Of a stretch of DNA of 64,000 nt, positions 34,595 through 43,309 are shown in pieces. Below the pieces are notes generated by a model. The model saw only the letters and a program-made list of their open reading frames with translations, was not told the origin of the DNA and made no database searches. A program made the position numbers and the translations under genes. The stretch comes from M3007 sp033764075 (GTDB lineage: Bacteria; Bacteroidota; Bacteroidia; Chitinophagales; Saprospiraceae), in contig JANRJH010000016.1 in assembly GCA_033764075.1 (NCBI GenBank), forward strand, positions 1 to 64,000. Direction: 5' to 3'. Numbering within the stretch: position 1 is the first letter of the stretch; each line of letters starts with the position of its first letter.

Positions 34595-36001
34595 ATGAAA
34601 TACGACGTTACCGTCATCGGTTCCGGCCCCGGAGGCTATGTGGCCGCCATTCGTTGCGCCCAATTGGGCCTCAACACCGCCATCATCGAACGCGACCCCG
34701 TGCTGGGGGGCACCTGCCTGAACGTGGGTTGCATACCCTCCAAGGCCCTGCTCGACTCCTCTGAGCACTACCACAACGCCAAAGAAAAGTTTAAAACGCA
34801 TGGCATCGACCTCTCAGGGCTCAAAGTCAACCTGCCCCAGATGATCAAGCGCAAAAACGAGGTGGTGCTGGAGAATAACAAAGGCGTCGAGTTTCTGATG
34901 AAAAAAAACAAAATCGACGTGTATCACGGACACGGCGCTTTCTCCACCAAAAACCTCATCCGGATCACCGGCGTAGACGGCACCCACCAGGAAATTGAGA
35001 CCGACAAGGTAATCATCGCCACCGGTAGCCGCCCCATCATGCCGCCGAACTTCAACATCGACCTCAAACGGGTGATCACCAGCACCGAAGCCCTCAACAT
35101 CGAAAAATTGCCAGGCAGCATGCTGATCATCGGCGGCGGTGTTATCGGCCTCGAACTCGGCAGCGTGTACGCCCGGCTCGGTACGGAAGTGCATGTGGTG
35201 GAATACCTGGACCGGATCATCGCGGGCATGGACATCGACTGCAGCCGGGAGCTCATGAAGGCGCTCAAAAACATCGGCATGCAGTTCCACCTCCGCCACG
35301 CCGTTACCGAAGTGAACCCCACCAAAACAAAAGTAAAAATAACCGCCAAAAGCCGCGATGACGAGTCCAAAACCTTAAACTGGGAGGTGGACTATTGCCT
35401 CGTGGCCATTGGCCGGCAACCGTACACCGTTAAGCTGGGCCTGGAAAACATCGGCATACAAACCGATGAAAAGGGCCGCATCCCGGTGAATGAACGCCTG
35501 GAGACCGCCGTCCCGGGCGTATACGCCATCGGCGATGTGATTCAGGGCGCCATGCTCGCTCATAAAGCCGAAGAAGAAGGCGTGTTCGTCGCCGAAACCA
35601 TCGTCGGCCAAAAACCGCATATCCACTACAAACTCATCCCCAACGTCGTGTACACCTGGCCCGAGGTAGCCGGTGTCGGCCATACGGAAGACGAACTCAA
35701 AACGGCCGGCATACCCTATAAAACCGGTAAATTTCCCTACCGGGCCCTTGGCCGGGCGCGTGCCAGTATGGACGTGGAGGGCATGGTAAAGGTGCTGGCC
35801 CACAAAGAAACCGACGAGATCCTTGGTGTGCACATCGTGGGCGCCCGTGCAGCCGATATGATCGCCGAAGGAGTCGCGCTCATGGAGTTCCGCGCATCGG
35901 CCGAAGATGCCGCCCGCATGAGCCACGCCCATCCCACCTATACCGAGGCATTCAAAGAAGCCGCTTTGGCTGCCACGGAAAACCGGCCAATCCACTTATA
36001 G
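34595..36001 (+). CDS. lpdA: Dihydrolipoyl dehydrogenase
   Basis: 468 aa E3 flavoprotein of the 2-oxoacid dehydrogenase and glycine-cleavage complexes. FAD motif VIGSGPGGYVAAIRCAQLG, redox disulfide GGTCLNVGCIPSKALL (~38-53), NAD motif IIGGGVIGLELGSVYARLG, and C-terminal His/Glu in SHAHPTYTEAFKEAAL. Start at 34595 (MKYDVTVIGSG). Monocistronic. Confidence 0.96.
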   Translation: MKYDVTVIGSGPGGYVAAIRCAQLGLNTAIIERDPVLGGTCLNVGCIPSKALLDSSEHYHNAKEKFKTHGIDLSGLKVNLPQMIKRKNEVVLENNKGVEFLMKKNKIDVYHGHGAFSTKNLIRITGVDGTHQEIETDKVIIATGSRPIMPPNFNIDLKRVITSTEALNIEKLPGSMLIIGGGVIGLELGSVYARLGTEVHVVEYLDRIIAGMDIDCSRELMKALKNIGMQFHLRHAVTEVNPTKTKVKITAKSRDDESKTLNWEVDYCLVAIGRQPYTVKLGLENIGIQTDEKGRIPVNERLETAVPGVYAIGDVIQGAMLAHKAEEEGVFVAETIVGQKPHIHYKLIPNVVYTWPEVAGVGHTEDELKTAGIPYKTGKFPYRALGRARASMDVEGMVKVLAHKETDEILGVHIVGARAADMIAEGVALMEFRASAEDAARMSHAHPTYTEAFKEAALAATENRPIHL

Positions 36002-36041
36002 AGGTGGATGCAGATGGAAAATTAGCGAGGTCCCTATATGC

Positions 36042-36082
36042 CCAAAAAAAAGCCACCGGCGAAGCTTACGCTTACCGGCGGC
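36042..36082 (-). terminator. Terminator of the HAD gene
   Basis: On the minus strand, a GC-rich imperfect hairpin (GCCGCCGG ... CCGGTGGC, with inner AAGCGTAAGCTT) followed by nine T. It lies 115 bp beyond the HAD stop and is preceded by the 24-base conserved element at 36088-36111. Confidence 0.85.
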
Positions 36083-36087
36083 CAATA

Positions 36088-36111
36088 AACCCCAAAAAAC
36101 CAAATGAAAAC
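36088..36111 (-). repeat. 24-base element preceding a terminator (copy A)
   Basis: On the minus strand it starts GTTTTCATTTGG and ends TTGGGGTT. The identical 24 bases occur on the plus strand at 56852-56875, also directly before a terminator hairpin. It carries the same TTTTCAT heptamer as the boxes of the 12.6-13.6 kb array. Confidence 0.7.
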
Positions 36112-36195
36112 TGTACAAAAAACGGGTGTTTTGAGGGAAAGTTGCGCTTTTTACTGTCATATTTGTGTCATATGCAGCAATTGGCGTCCGCTTCC

Positions 36196-36861
36196 TCATA
36201 AAACACGCCATTTTTCCAATAAAGCAGACAATTCTTTGGCGTCTGTGGCCAGATAGTCTACGCCCAGTTGCCGCAAGCGGTCGTCGTGCCCTTCGTGGAT
36301 GTGCGCTGCGCCGAGAAATCCAACAACTGTCAGCCCCGCAGTTTTGGCAGCCTGCACGCCTGTCGGGCTGTCTTCAATGACCAGCACCTGTTCCGGTTCC
36401 AGCCGCAGGGTGTCCAGGGCCAGCCGGTACAGATCGGGCGCCGGTTTGGGATTTTCCACGTGTTCGGCTGAAAAAATATGCCCGTCCAGTGCTTTGCGCA
36501 GGCGCACTTTGCGCAAGCTGATCTCCACGTGCCGGACGCTTCCATTGGAAACTACGCTGCGGGGCACCGTGACTTTCCGGAAGATGGTGGGCATGCCCCG
36601 GATGCTGCGGAGGCTTTCCCGGAATGTCTGTGCGGATTCTGCTTTTACGGCTTTCAGCAAGTCATCGGGCAGGTGAAGGTCAAACTCGACGCGCAGCGCC
36701 GCCAGGATATCGCGTTCGCGCAACCCGGGATACCGCAGACTGTACGTTTTTTCGTCGATCACCAGGCCGTGTGCCGCCAGGTGTTTGAGCATGGCTCGCA
36801 CGGCAATGATCTCGGAGTCTACCAGCGTGCCGTCGTTGTCGAAAAGAATGTGTTTGATCAC
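36196..36861 (-). CDS. HAD-IA family phosphatase
   Basis: 221 aa haloacid-dehalogenase-fold hydrolase, beta-phosphoglucomutase/GS1 group. Motif I LFDNDGTLVDSE (nucleophile D8, D10), motif II VVSNGS (~104), motif III KPAPDLYRLAL (~143) and motif IV VIEDSPTGVQAAKTAG (~167). A helical cap lies between motifs I and II. The start codon is GTG (36861), since no ATG precedes the motif. Substrate not predictable; sugar phosphates are typical. Confidence 0.85.
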   Translation of the reverse strand: MIKHILFDNDGTLVDSEIIAVRAMLKHLAAHGLVIDEKTYSLRYPGLRERDILAALRVEFDLHLPDDLLKAVKAESAQTFRESLRSIRGMPTIFRKVTVPRSVVSNGSVRHVEISLRKVRLRKALDGHIFSAEHVENPKPAPDLYRLALDTLRLEPEQVLVIEDSPTGVQAAKTAGLTVVGFLGAAHIHEGHDDRLRQLGVDYLATDAKELSALLEKWRVL

Positions 36862-36919
36862 CGGATGTTTGATTTGAACAACCTCTAAACTGCATGCAGG
36901 CCGATTTGTTATCTTGCAG

Positions 36920-37627
36920 ATGACTACCGTTTCATTTTTTTACTTTTCCTCGCGGCGGAATCGTTTTTGGGCACTGTCGCAAATGGGGCTGGCGCCGCGC
37001 CGCGTGGCCGGCACGCCGGGATTGCAATTTTTCAAATTCCTGGGTAGCGGCGCTGCCAACGGATTCGGCCTCAAGCCCAACTTCAGCGTCTACGGCTTTC
37101 TGGGGGTTTGGGAAGACGAAGCCGCTTTCCGCCATTTCCAGGAGCACCATCCGGTTGCCGTCGCCTACCGGGAGCGATCCGACCGCAGCCAAACCGTTTT
37201 TCTGAAACCGGTGATGGCGCACGGGCTGTGGGACGGGCAAAATCCGTTTGTGCCGACGGCCGGGTTCGACCCGCAGGCGCCGGTGGCCGTGCTCACCCGC
37301 GCAACGATTCGCCTCCGCCATCTTTGGCGTTTCTGGCAATTTGTCGGTCCGGTAAGTGCCGACACCGCACAGCGGCCAGGCCTGCGCTTCGCCGTGGGTA
37401 TCGGCGAGGTGCCGCTGATCCAACAAGCCACTTTCAGCCTCTGGGACAGTGGCCGCCAAATGCTCGACTATGCCTATCGCCGGGAAAAACACGCGGAAGT
37501 GATCCGAAAAACACGGGAACTGGGCTGGTACCGGGAAGAACTGTTCGCCCGGTTTCTGCCCTGCCGCGTCGAGGGTGGCGGGTTCTTTGAATTTACTGCC
37601 GAAAAAATGAAAAATAACCCCGACTAA
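36920..37627 (+). CDS. Spheroidene monooxygenase (CrtA)-like protein
   Basis: 235 aa. MTTVSFFYFSSRRNRFWALSQMG opens the CrtA-like fold; FFKFLGSGAANGFGLKPNFSVYG, PVAVLTRATIRLRHLWRFW and IGEVPLIQQATFSLWDSG are typical of this heme/dimeric-barrel-like family. In phototrophs CrtA adds keto groups to carotenoids. No carotenoid genes are adjacent, so that activity is uncertain. Start ATG at 36920, not TTG at 36914. Confidence 0.8.
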   Translation: MTTVSFFYFSSRRNRFWALSQMGLAPRRVAGTPGLQFFKFLGSGAANGFGLKPNFSVYGFLGVWEDEAAFRHFQEHHPVAVAYRERSDRSQTVFLKPVMAHGLWDGQNPFVPTAGFDPQAPVAVLTRATIRLRHLWRFWQFVGPVSADTAQRPGLRFAVGIGEVPLIQQATFSLWDSGRQMLDYAYRREKHAEVIRKTRELGWYREELFARFLPCRVEGGGFFEFTAEKMKNNPD

Positions 37628-37771
37628 GCACATAAAAAAAATTGCTATTTTATTGAAAAAAAGTATATTTCAAATTTAATAAAAATTTATTCAATTGCAA
37701 TAAATGTCTTGAAACGCTTGGCTTACGGCTGACCTTCCGGTATTTTTATCCCGTCAAAATGCCAACGCTTC
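37628..37771. other. A/T-rich intergenic stretch
   Basis: 144 bp with long A/T runs (37635-37700) before comEC. No clear TAnnTTTG box or hairpin. Confidence 0.4.
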
Positions 37772-39976
37772 ATGTATTTTTTACGCGCCAACCCGTTTAT
37801 CCGGTTGCTGCTGCCCTTTTCCCTGGGCGTGGTGGCTGCCGGGCACCTAAAACCCGCCTGGGAGCCCTTGTGGTTGTGCCTGTGCCTGATCGTCATCTTG
37901 TTGTTGGCGGCGTCCTTTGCGCCGGCTTACCGGTACCGTTACAGGTGGCTGCCTGGCATTGCTCTGGTTGTTTTGCTGGGGTTCGTTGGCTGGTTGCGGG
38001 GCCATTTTGACGATGATCTGCGGCGTCCGGATCATTTTGCGCACCTGCGGAATCCGGGTCCCTGCTGGATCGCGGTGGTCGCCGACGCCCCTGTTCCCGC
38101 CAAACGGCTGAAAACACCCGTGCGCGTGCTGTCGAACGCGCCGGCGCCGGGCGCCGGACCGGGAACAGTCGTCGGTGGCCGCGCGATGGTGTTCATTTCC
38201 CGAAACGAGACCATAGATAGCCTGCGGTACGGCGACACCCTCCTGCTGCGCACCACCCTGCTGCCGGCCAGCCGCCCCGGCAATCCGCATGCGTTCGACT
38301 ATGCCCGTTACCTGTATCACAAGGACATTCACCACATGGCCTATGTGCACGCCGATTCCGTGGTGGTACTTGGTCGAAACGATGGGGCCGGGCTTTGGCG
38401 CATCGCGTTTGACCAACGCAGCAAATTGCTGAATCTGCTGACGCGGTACTTCCCCGACAACGCCTCCCACGCCGTCGCCGCTGCCTTGCTGGTGGGGTAT
38501 AAAGAAGACCTGCCCGACGAGTTGGAGCAGGCGTACATCAACACTGGCTCCATGCACGCACTGGCGGTATCGGGCACGCATGTGGGATTTGTTTACGCCG
38601 GTTTGTTCCTGCTTTTCCGACAGCTGCGGCTCAACGGACGGTGGCGGCGGCTGGTGGAAACCTTTGGTGTGCTCGCCGGCGTCTGGGCGTTCACCTTGCT
38701 CACCGGCGCGTCGGCGTCGGTACTGCGGGCGGCGTGGATGTTCTCGCTGTACATTCTGGGCCGGGCGTTGTTTCGCAGCAGTTCGGTTTGGAATACGCTC
38801 GCGTGTTCGGCCTTTGTGCTGTTGTGGATTGACCCTGACTACCTGTTCGACGCCGGCTTTCAACTCTCCTACGCTGCGGTGGCGGGCATGGTGTTTTTTT
38901 ATCCGTTGCTGTACAAGCGGATTCCGCCCCTTCCCCGCCTCATCGACCTCGCCGTGCAGGTGTTGCTGGTGGGGGTAGCCGCCCAACTGGGCACCCTGCC
39001 GCTGAGCCTGTTTTATTTTCACCAGTTCCCGGTGTACTTCTGGCTGGCGGGCTGGGTGGTGGTGCTGGGCGGTGCGGTCTTCCTGTGGGGGGGCGTCGTG
39101 CTGGTGTTGCTGGACACGCTCTGGCCCTGGGCCGCCCTGATGACCGGTAAATTGCTGTACGGAGTGGTTTGGGTCATGAACGCCTCCGTAAGCGCCATTC
39201 AACATTTACCGGGCAGCGTGGTGGACGGCATCTGGCTGCCCGCCTGGGCCGCCTGGGTGCTGTACGGGGTGCTGGCGCTCGCCGGCGCGGCAGTGGTTGC
39301 CGGCAAGGGGCGACGGATGGTGCAGGCACTGCTCCTGCTGGCAATACTTTGCGTCTTCCGTTTTGGCCGCGAAGAGAAACGCTTGCAACAAACGGCGCTC
39401 TTTGTGTACCAGTCGGGGCGGGCAAACCTGCTCGATGTCGTTTGTGGCCGCGAACGTTTCACCTGGAGCGATTCCATCTCCGCCCGGCAGGAGAATTTCG
39501 CTGCCCAGGCCAACCGCTGGGCGCTCGGGCTGCGCCGGGCAACTACCCTGCCAACGGACGCCCCGTTCAGCAGTCGCGACCTCGTGTGGATGCCTCCTGT
39601 GCTGCGGCTCCCCGGCAGGCAATTGGTTCTCATTGATGCCGACGCTACCGACGCCCTCCTGCCAGGTGTTGTGCGTCCGGACAGTACCTCGACGCCGGAA
39701 GGTGTTGCGCCGCCCGACTCGGTGTACTGGTGGCTTCTGGAGGCGCCGGGTTTTTCTCCGGAGGTGGTTTTCGCCCGTCAGCAACCGCACGTGCTCATCA
39801 TTGGCGGCGGGGTGCAGCGCAAGGATGCGGATGTTTGGGAGGCGGCGGCAATGCAGGCGGGGGTTGGTTGCCATCGGGTGGGGCGGGATGGGGGATGGGG
39901 GGGGCGCTTATTGACGTATGTATCCAGGGACCCACGGCTGAAGCCGTGGGCTAATTTGAAGCCGTGGGCTAATTAA
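37772..39976 (+). CDS. comEC: ComEC/Rec2-type DNA uptake channel
   Basis: 734 aa. N-terminal helices and a DUF4131 OB-like domain (~25-200) precede the Competence core with AVAAALLVGYKEDLP, ALAVSGTHVGFVYAGL (~265) and LTGASASVLRAAWMFSL. About ten transmembrane helices; no C-terminal metallo-beta-lactamase domain, which is usual in Bacteroidota. It transports single-stranded DNA across the inner membrane. The C-terminal tail DPRLKPWANLKPWAN is encoded by REP-like repeats, and the stop lies at their edge. A ComEA-like gene follows 22 bp later. Confidence 0.9.
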   Translation: MYFLRANPFIRLLLPFSLGVVAAGHLKPAWEPLWLCLCLIVILLLAASFAPAYRYRYRWLPGIALVVLLGFVGWLRGHFDDDLRRPDHFAHLRNPGPCWIAVVADAPVPAKRLKTPVRVLSNAPAPGAGPGTVVGGRAMVFISRNETIDSLRYGDTLLLRTTLLPASRPGNPHAFDYARYLYHKDIHHMAYVHADSVVVLGRNDGAGLWRIAFDQRSKLLNLLTRYFPDNASHAVAAALLVGYKEDLPDELEQAYINTGSMHALAVSGTHVGFVYAGLFLLFRQLRLNGRWRRLVETFGVLAGVWAFTLLTGASASVLRAAWMFSLYILGRALFRSSSVWNTLACSAFVLLWIDPDYLFDAGFQLSYAAVAGMVFFYPLLYKRIPPLPRLIDLAVQVLLVGVAAQLGTLPLSLFYFHQFPVYFWLAGWVVVLGGAVFLWGGVVLVLLDTLWPWAALMTGKLLYGVVWVMNASVSAIQHLPGSVVDGIWLPAWAAWVLYGVLALAGAAVVAGKGRRMVQALLLLAILCVFRFGREEKRLQQTALFVYQSGRANLLDVVCGRERFTWSDSISARQENFAAQANRWALGLRRATTLPTDAPFSSRDLVWMPPVLRLPGRQLVLIDADATDALLPGVVRPDSTSTPEGVAPPDSVYWWLLEAPGFSPEVVFARQQPHVLIIGGGVQRKDADVWEAAAMQAGVGCHRVGRDGGWGGRLLTYVSRDPRLKPWANLKPWAN
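39931..39975. repeat. REP-like palindrome (copy group 3)
   Basis: One exact CCCACGGCTGAAGCCGTGGG at 39931-39950 and a half copy GAAGCCGTGGGCTAATT at 39959-39975, both in frame within the 3' end of comEC. Confidence 0.9.
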
Positions 39977-39998
39977 TGGACATTCAAATTGTTGATTT

Positions 39999-40898
39999 AT
40001 GAAACGGATTTTTCTGAACACGCTTTATTTCACGCGTCGTGAGCGAAACGGCGCGGTGGCGCTTTGCCTTTTTGTGCTGGTCTCCCTGGCGATCCCGGAG
40101 TTGCAGGAACGAATGGACCGAGGTGACGTGCCGCCGCCCGCGCTTCCCGGCACATGGCCGGTGGCTGCGGCCCTGACGGCGGCACAAACGGAAGCGCCAT
40201 TCCCTTTTGATCCGAATACCGCCACGGAAGAGGAACTCCGGCGGCTGGGCCTGACGGTGAAAACGACCCGCTCCATCCTGAATTACCGGAATAAGGGCGG
40301 CCGTTTTCGAAAACCGGAGGACTTCGGCAAAATTTATACGCTGCCGCAAGGCGATTACGAACGGTTGCTGCCGTTCGTCCGCATTGCTTCGATGCGCAAG
40401 GACCCGTCTGCATTTCCGATAGCCCGACCCGGGAATAACCTCCGGCGCGACAGTTGGCCGGATAATCCTTACAACGCGCAGTATCGCCGGAAGTCGCCTC
40501 AGCCCATCGACATCAACATGGCCGATACAACCGACTGGCAGTCCTTGCCCGGTATCGGCGCCTGGCGGGCGGTGCGGATCGTGGGCTTCCGCGACAGGCT
40601 CGGTGGGTTCGTGGCGCCAGGCCAGGTTGGGGAAACCTTTGGGCTGCCGGACAGTGTTTTCCAAAACATCTTGCCCTACCTGACCGGCGGGGGTGTTTTG
40701 AAAAAAGTGAACGTCAATACGGCGACAATGGACGAACTGAAGGCACACCCGTACATTTCCCCGAAAGAGGCCGGCAAAATAGCGGCCTGGCGGGTGCAGC
40801 AGGGACCCTTCCGTTCGGCGAGCGAACTGGAATCCATTTTCTCCGGCAACGGGAAGTGGACCTATCTGAAGGCCTACCTCGCGATTGACGCGCTGTAA
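39999..40898 (+). CDS. ComEA-like helix-hairpin-helix protein
   Basis: 299 aa. One N-terminal membrane helix (~20-35) and three HhH modules: FDPNTATEEELRRLGLTVKT (~68-88), IDINMADTTDWQSLPGIGAW (~170-190) and VNVNTATMDELKAHPYIS (~240-258). ComEA proteins bind double-stranded DNA in the periplasm and hand it to ComEC, and the gene is directly downstream of comEC. Three HhH units instead of the single pair of Gram-positive ComEA are typical of Bacteroidota homologues. Confidence 0.88.
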   Translation: MKRIFLNTLYFTRRERNGAVALCLFVLVSLAIPELQERMDRGDVPPPALPGTWPVAAALTAAQTEAPFPFDPNTATEEELRRLGLTVKTTRSILNYRNKGGRFRKPEDFGKIYTLPQGDYERLLPFVRIASMRKDPSAFPIARPGNNLRRDSWPDNPYNAQYRRKSPQPIDINMADTTDWQSLPGIGAWRAVRIVGFRDRLGGFVAPGQVGETFGLPDSVFQNILPYLTGGGVLKKVNVNTATMDELKAHPYISPKEAGKIAAWRVQQGPFRSASELESIFSGNGKWTYLKAYLAIDAL

Positions 40899-40905
40899 AA
40901 CGCCC

Positions 40906-41928
40906 CTAAAAGGTCTCGTTGTAAGTGTTGTATACGCAGTGTGTGACGACATTGCCCACCATGCCCAGCGTGTTTTTGTCGATGGCACTCATGTTGTCGT
41001 TGTGGGTGTGCCAGTGCGGTACGAAGCCTGAGGTGGTCTGGCCGGGCCGGTTGATGATGTCGATCATCGGTATGCGAGCGAGCTGGATCACGAACAGGTG
41101 GTCGTCGGTGATGGCGGCGCCGTTCTCATTGACGAAAACATGTGCGTAGCCGAGCCGATCGGCCTGGTTCCAGACACGGTCAACGATTTGGGGTGCAGCC
41201 TGACGCGAGATGCCTTCCTTGGCAAAGCGAGGGTTGGCGGCGCCGACCATATCCAGCAGGATGCCGTACATGGGGTAGTAGCCCGGTTTGTGCAGGTTTT
41301 GGGCCCAGTGCTGGGATCCCAGGCACCAGGTGCGGCTGTGGTCCTGCCCGTCGTCGGAGTCGTTCCCCTGGTCTTCCGCATCGAAGAAAACGATGTCCAC
41401 GCCAATATCGACCGGGTTGGCGTTCAGGGTACGGGCCAGCTCCAGGAGCACGCCTACGCCACTGCCCCCGTCGTCGGCGCCCGGGATGGCTTTGTTTTTA
41501 TCCTTGGTGTCCTGGTCGGCGATGAAGCGCGAGTCCCAGTGCGCGGCCAGCAGGATACGGCGCTGCAATTCGGGCTTGTACTGGCCGATGACATTGACGC
41601 ATTGGAACGTGGTTCCCTTGTAATGCTGAGCGGTGAATTCTTGCTCGATGACTGCCATGCCGTGCCGGCGCAGTTCGGCAGCCAGCCACTCCCCGCAGCG
41701 CCGATGTGCGTCGGTATTGGGCACGCGCGGCCCAAAATCAACCTGTTTTTTGACGTACAGGAAAGCGGAATCGGCCTGAAAGGCGGGAACGGCCACGGGA
41801 GTCACGGCAGGTGCGGATGGTACGGAAGGTTTATCCTGCGAGGGTTCGTTCTTGCAAACCGACAATACGCCGGCAAGCACAAAAAGCAACAGCAGCAGTA
41901 CGGCTGTGGAGGAATATTTCAGGGACAT
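40906..41928 (-). CDS. M28-family zinc peptidase / glutaminyl cyclase-like lipoprotein
   Basis: 340 aa. N-terminal hydrophobic segment ending LSVCKNEPS (possible lipid-modified Cys, though the lipobox is imperfect). Zinc-site phrases AAHWDSRFIAD, PGADDGGSGVGVLLE, FFDAEDQGND and HTHNDNMSAID match the M28/QC fold. The overall layout is close to bacterial glutaminyl-peptide cyclotransferases, which form N-terminal pyroglutamate on T9SS-exported proteins; aminopeptidase activity is the alternative. Start ATG at 41928, as the upstream codon is TTG. Confidence 0.85.
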   Translation of the reverse strand: MSLKYSSTAVLLLLLFVLAGVLSVCKNEPSQDKPSVPSAPAVTPVAVPAFQADSAFLYVKKQVDFGPRVPNTDAHRRCGEWLAAELRRHGMAVIEQEFTAQHYKGTTFQCVNVIGQYKPELQRRILLAAHWDSRFIADQDTKDKNKAIPGADDGGSGVGVLLELARTLNANPVDIGVDIVFFDAEDQGNDSDDGQDHSRTWCLGSQHWAQNLHKPGYYPMYGILLDMVGAANPRFAKEGISRQAAPQIVDRVWNQADRLGYAHVFVNENGAAITDDHLFVIQLARIPMIDIINRPGQTTSGFVPHWHTHNDNMSAIDKNTLGMVGNVVTHCVYNTYNETF

Positions 41929-41968
41929 TTTCGGCAAGCAAAAGTGTATTTATCGCTGCAAAGAACGC

Positions 41969-41976
41969 TAAATTTG
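41969..41976 (+). promoter_or_regulatory. Promoter -7 box TAAATTTG
   Basis: TAnnTTTG match 52 bp upstream of the META-domain gene. Confidence 0.5.
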
Positions 41977-42027
41977 CGCCACATCTTTTCTTCCTACCCA
42001 CAATTTCATTTAAAATTCTGTTAAACC

Positions 42028-42408
42028 ATGCGATTGCTTCTCTTCGCCGGCGTCCTGATGTTCGCCATGAGCGCCTGCTCTGAAAAAAGTGCCTTCCCGA
42101 TGGATCGCGCCTGGACCATGGCCATCATGAACGGCCAGAAAATGTCCGGCGACAACGCTTTTACCCTGAATTTCGACGCGGCAAACAAGGGTTATTCAGG
42201 CAAAGCCTGCAACAGCTACCGCGGTACGTACACGATGGAAAAGTCGAAACTCACCTTTGGCCCCGGTGCCACCACCAAAATGATGTGCCCCAACCAGGCC
42301 AAGGAAGACGAGTATCTGAAAACCCTCGGCTCGGTTGACGGCTACCGCTATTCGGGCAACAGCCTGTACCTGACTGCCGGTGGCAAGGACGTGTTGATGT
42401 ACAAATAA
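42028..42408 (+). CDS. META-domain (HslJ-like) lipoprotein
   Basis: 126 aa. Signal peptide with lipobox MSAC (Cys about 17). META-domain features: FTLNFDAANKGYSGKACNSYRGTY and KLTFGPGATTKMMC, followed by a terminal LYLTAGGKDVLMYK strand. HslJ-like proteins are linked to heat and novobiocin stress in enteric bacteria; the mechanism is unknown. Confidence 0.85.
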   Translation: MRLLLFAGVLMFAMSACSEKSAFPMDRAWTMAIMNGQKMSGDNAFTLNFDAANKGYSGKACNSYRGTYTMEKSKLTFGPGATTKMMCPNQAKEDEYLKTLGSVDGYRYSGNSLYLTAGGKDVLMYK

Positions 42409-42469
42409 GGGGAGGCTACGGTCGGATAAGAATCCTTTTTTTGAATGAATATGCTGATTTAAACGCTAA

Positions 42470-42500
42470 ACGGGGCGATGGCTTTCTGCCATCGCCCCGT
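42470..42500. terminator. Hairpin between META gene and sod
   Basis: 13-bp perfect stem ACGGGGCGATGGC / GCCATCGCCCCGT with loop TTTCT, between two convergent genes. The T tract is poor on both sides, but the position fits a bidirectional terminator. Confidence 0.75.
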
Positions 42501-42523
42501 ATTTCAGGTACAGAACCGGTCGC

Positions 42524-43135
42524 CTAGCCTTGGGCTGCCGCAAACCGCTTCGCCACTTCGCCCCAGTTCACCACGTTCCACCAGGCGGCGATATAATCCG
42601 GACGGCGGTTTTGGTAGTGGAGGTAATAGGCGTGTTCCCACACGTCGAGGCCGAGAACGGGCGTTCCCTTCTGCTCGGCCACGTCCATCAGGGGGTTATC
42701 CTGGTTGGGGGTGCTGGACACGAACAGTTTTTTATCCGGGCCCACGTTCAGCCAGGCCCAGCCGGAGCCGAAGCGCGTGGTGGCTGCTTTGGCGAATTCT
42801 TCCTTAAAGTTGGCGAAGGAGCCGAAGGTGCTGTTGATGGCTGCCGCCAGGTCGCCCATGGGCTCGCCGCCCTGGTTGGGGCCCATGATCTCCCAGAACA
42901 TGCTGTGGTTCCAGTGGCCGCCGCCGTTGTTGCGCACGGCCATGGACAGTTTGGAGATGTTCGCCAGCAGTTCTTCCAGGCTTTTTCCTTCGTGTTCCGT
43001 TCCCTGGATGGCGGCATTCAGGTTGTTCACGTAGGCTGCGTGGTGCTTGCCGTGGTGGATTTCCATGGTGCGGGCGTCCACATGCGGCTCGAGCGCGCCA
43101 AAAGCATAGGGTAAGGTGGGCAAGGTAAAGGACAT
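42524..43135 (-). CDS. sodA: Superoxide dismutase (Fe/Mn)
   Basis: 203 aa. Metal ligands: His in MEIHHGKHHAAYV (~27), His in GGGHWNHSMFWE (~76), and Asp/His in LDVWEHAYYLHYQNRRPDY (~163, 167). The Gly-Gly-His and GPNQ context resembles Mn-type or cambialistic enzymes more than Fe-type. It lacks a signal peptide and is cytosolic. Confidence 0.95.
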   Translation of the reverse strand: MSFTLPTLPYAFGALEPHVDARTMEIHHGKHHAAYVNNLNAAIQGTEHEGKSLEELLANISKLSMAVRNNGGGHWNHSMFWEIMGPNQGGEPMGDLAAAINSTFGSFANFKEEFAKAATTRFGSGWAWLNVGPDKKLFVSSTPNQDNPLMDVAEQKGTPVLGLDVWEHAYYLHYQNRRPDYIAAWWNVVNWGEVAKRFAAAQG

Positions 43136-43309
43136 GGTTGTTTTTTTTAAATGGTGGTTGGGTGACTAAATCGGCGATTCGACGCACAAGATAAGGAGCC
43201 GTTTCGCTACCCGTTCAACACCTTCCTCAAATTGTTGTTCAAAAATATTGGCGCCTTGCAGCCTGCGTCGTTTTTTTGCAGCGTCGTTCATACAACACCA
43301 CCTTTTTAC

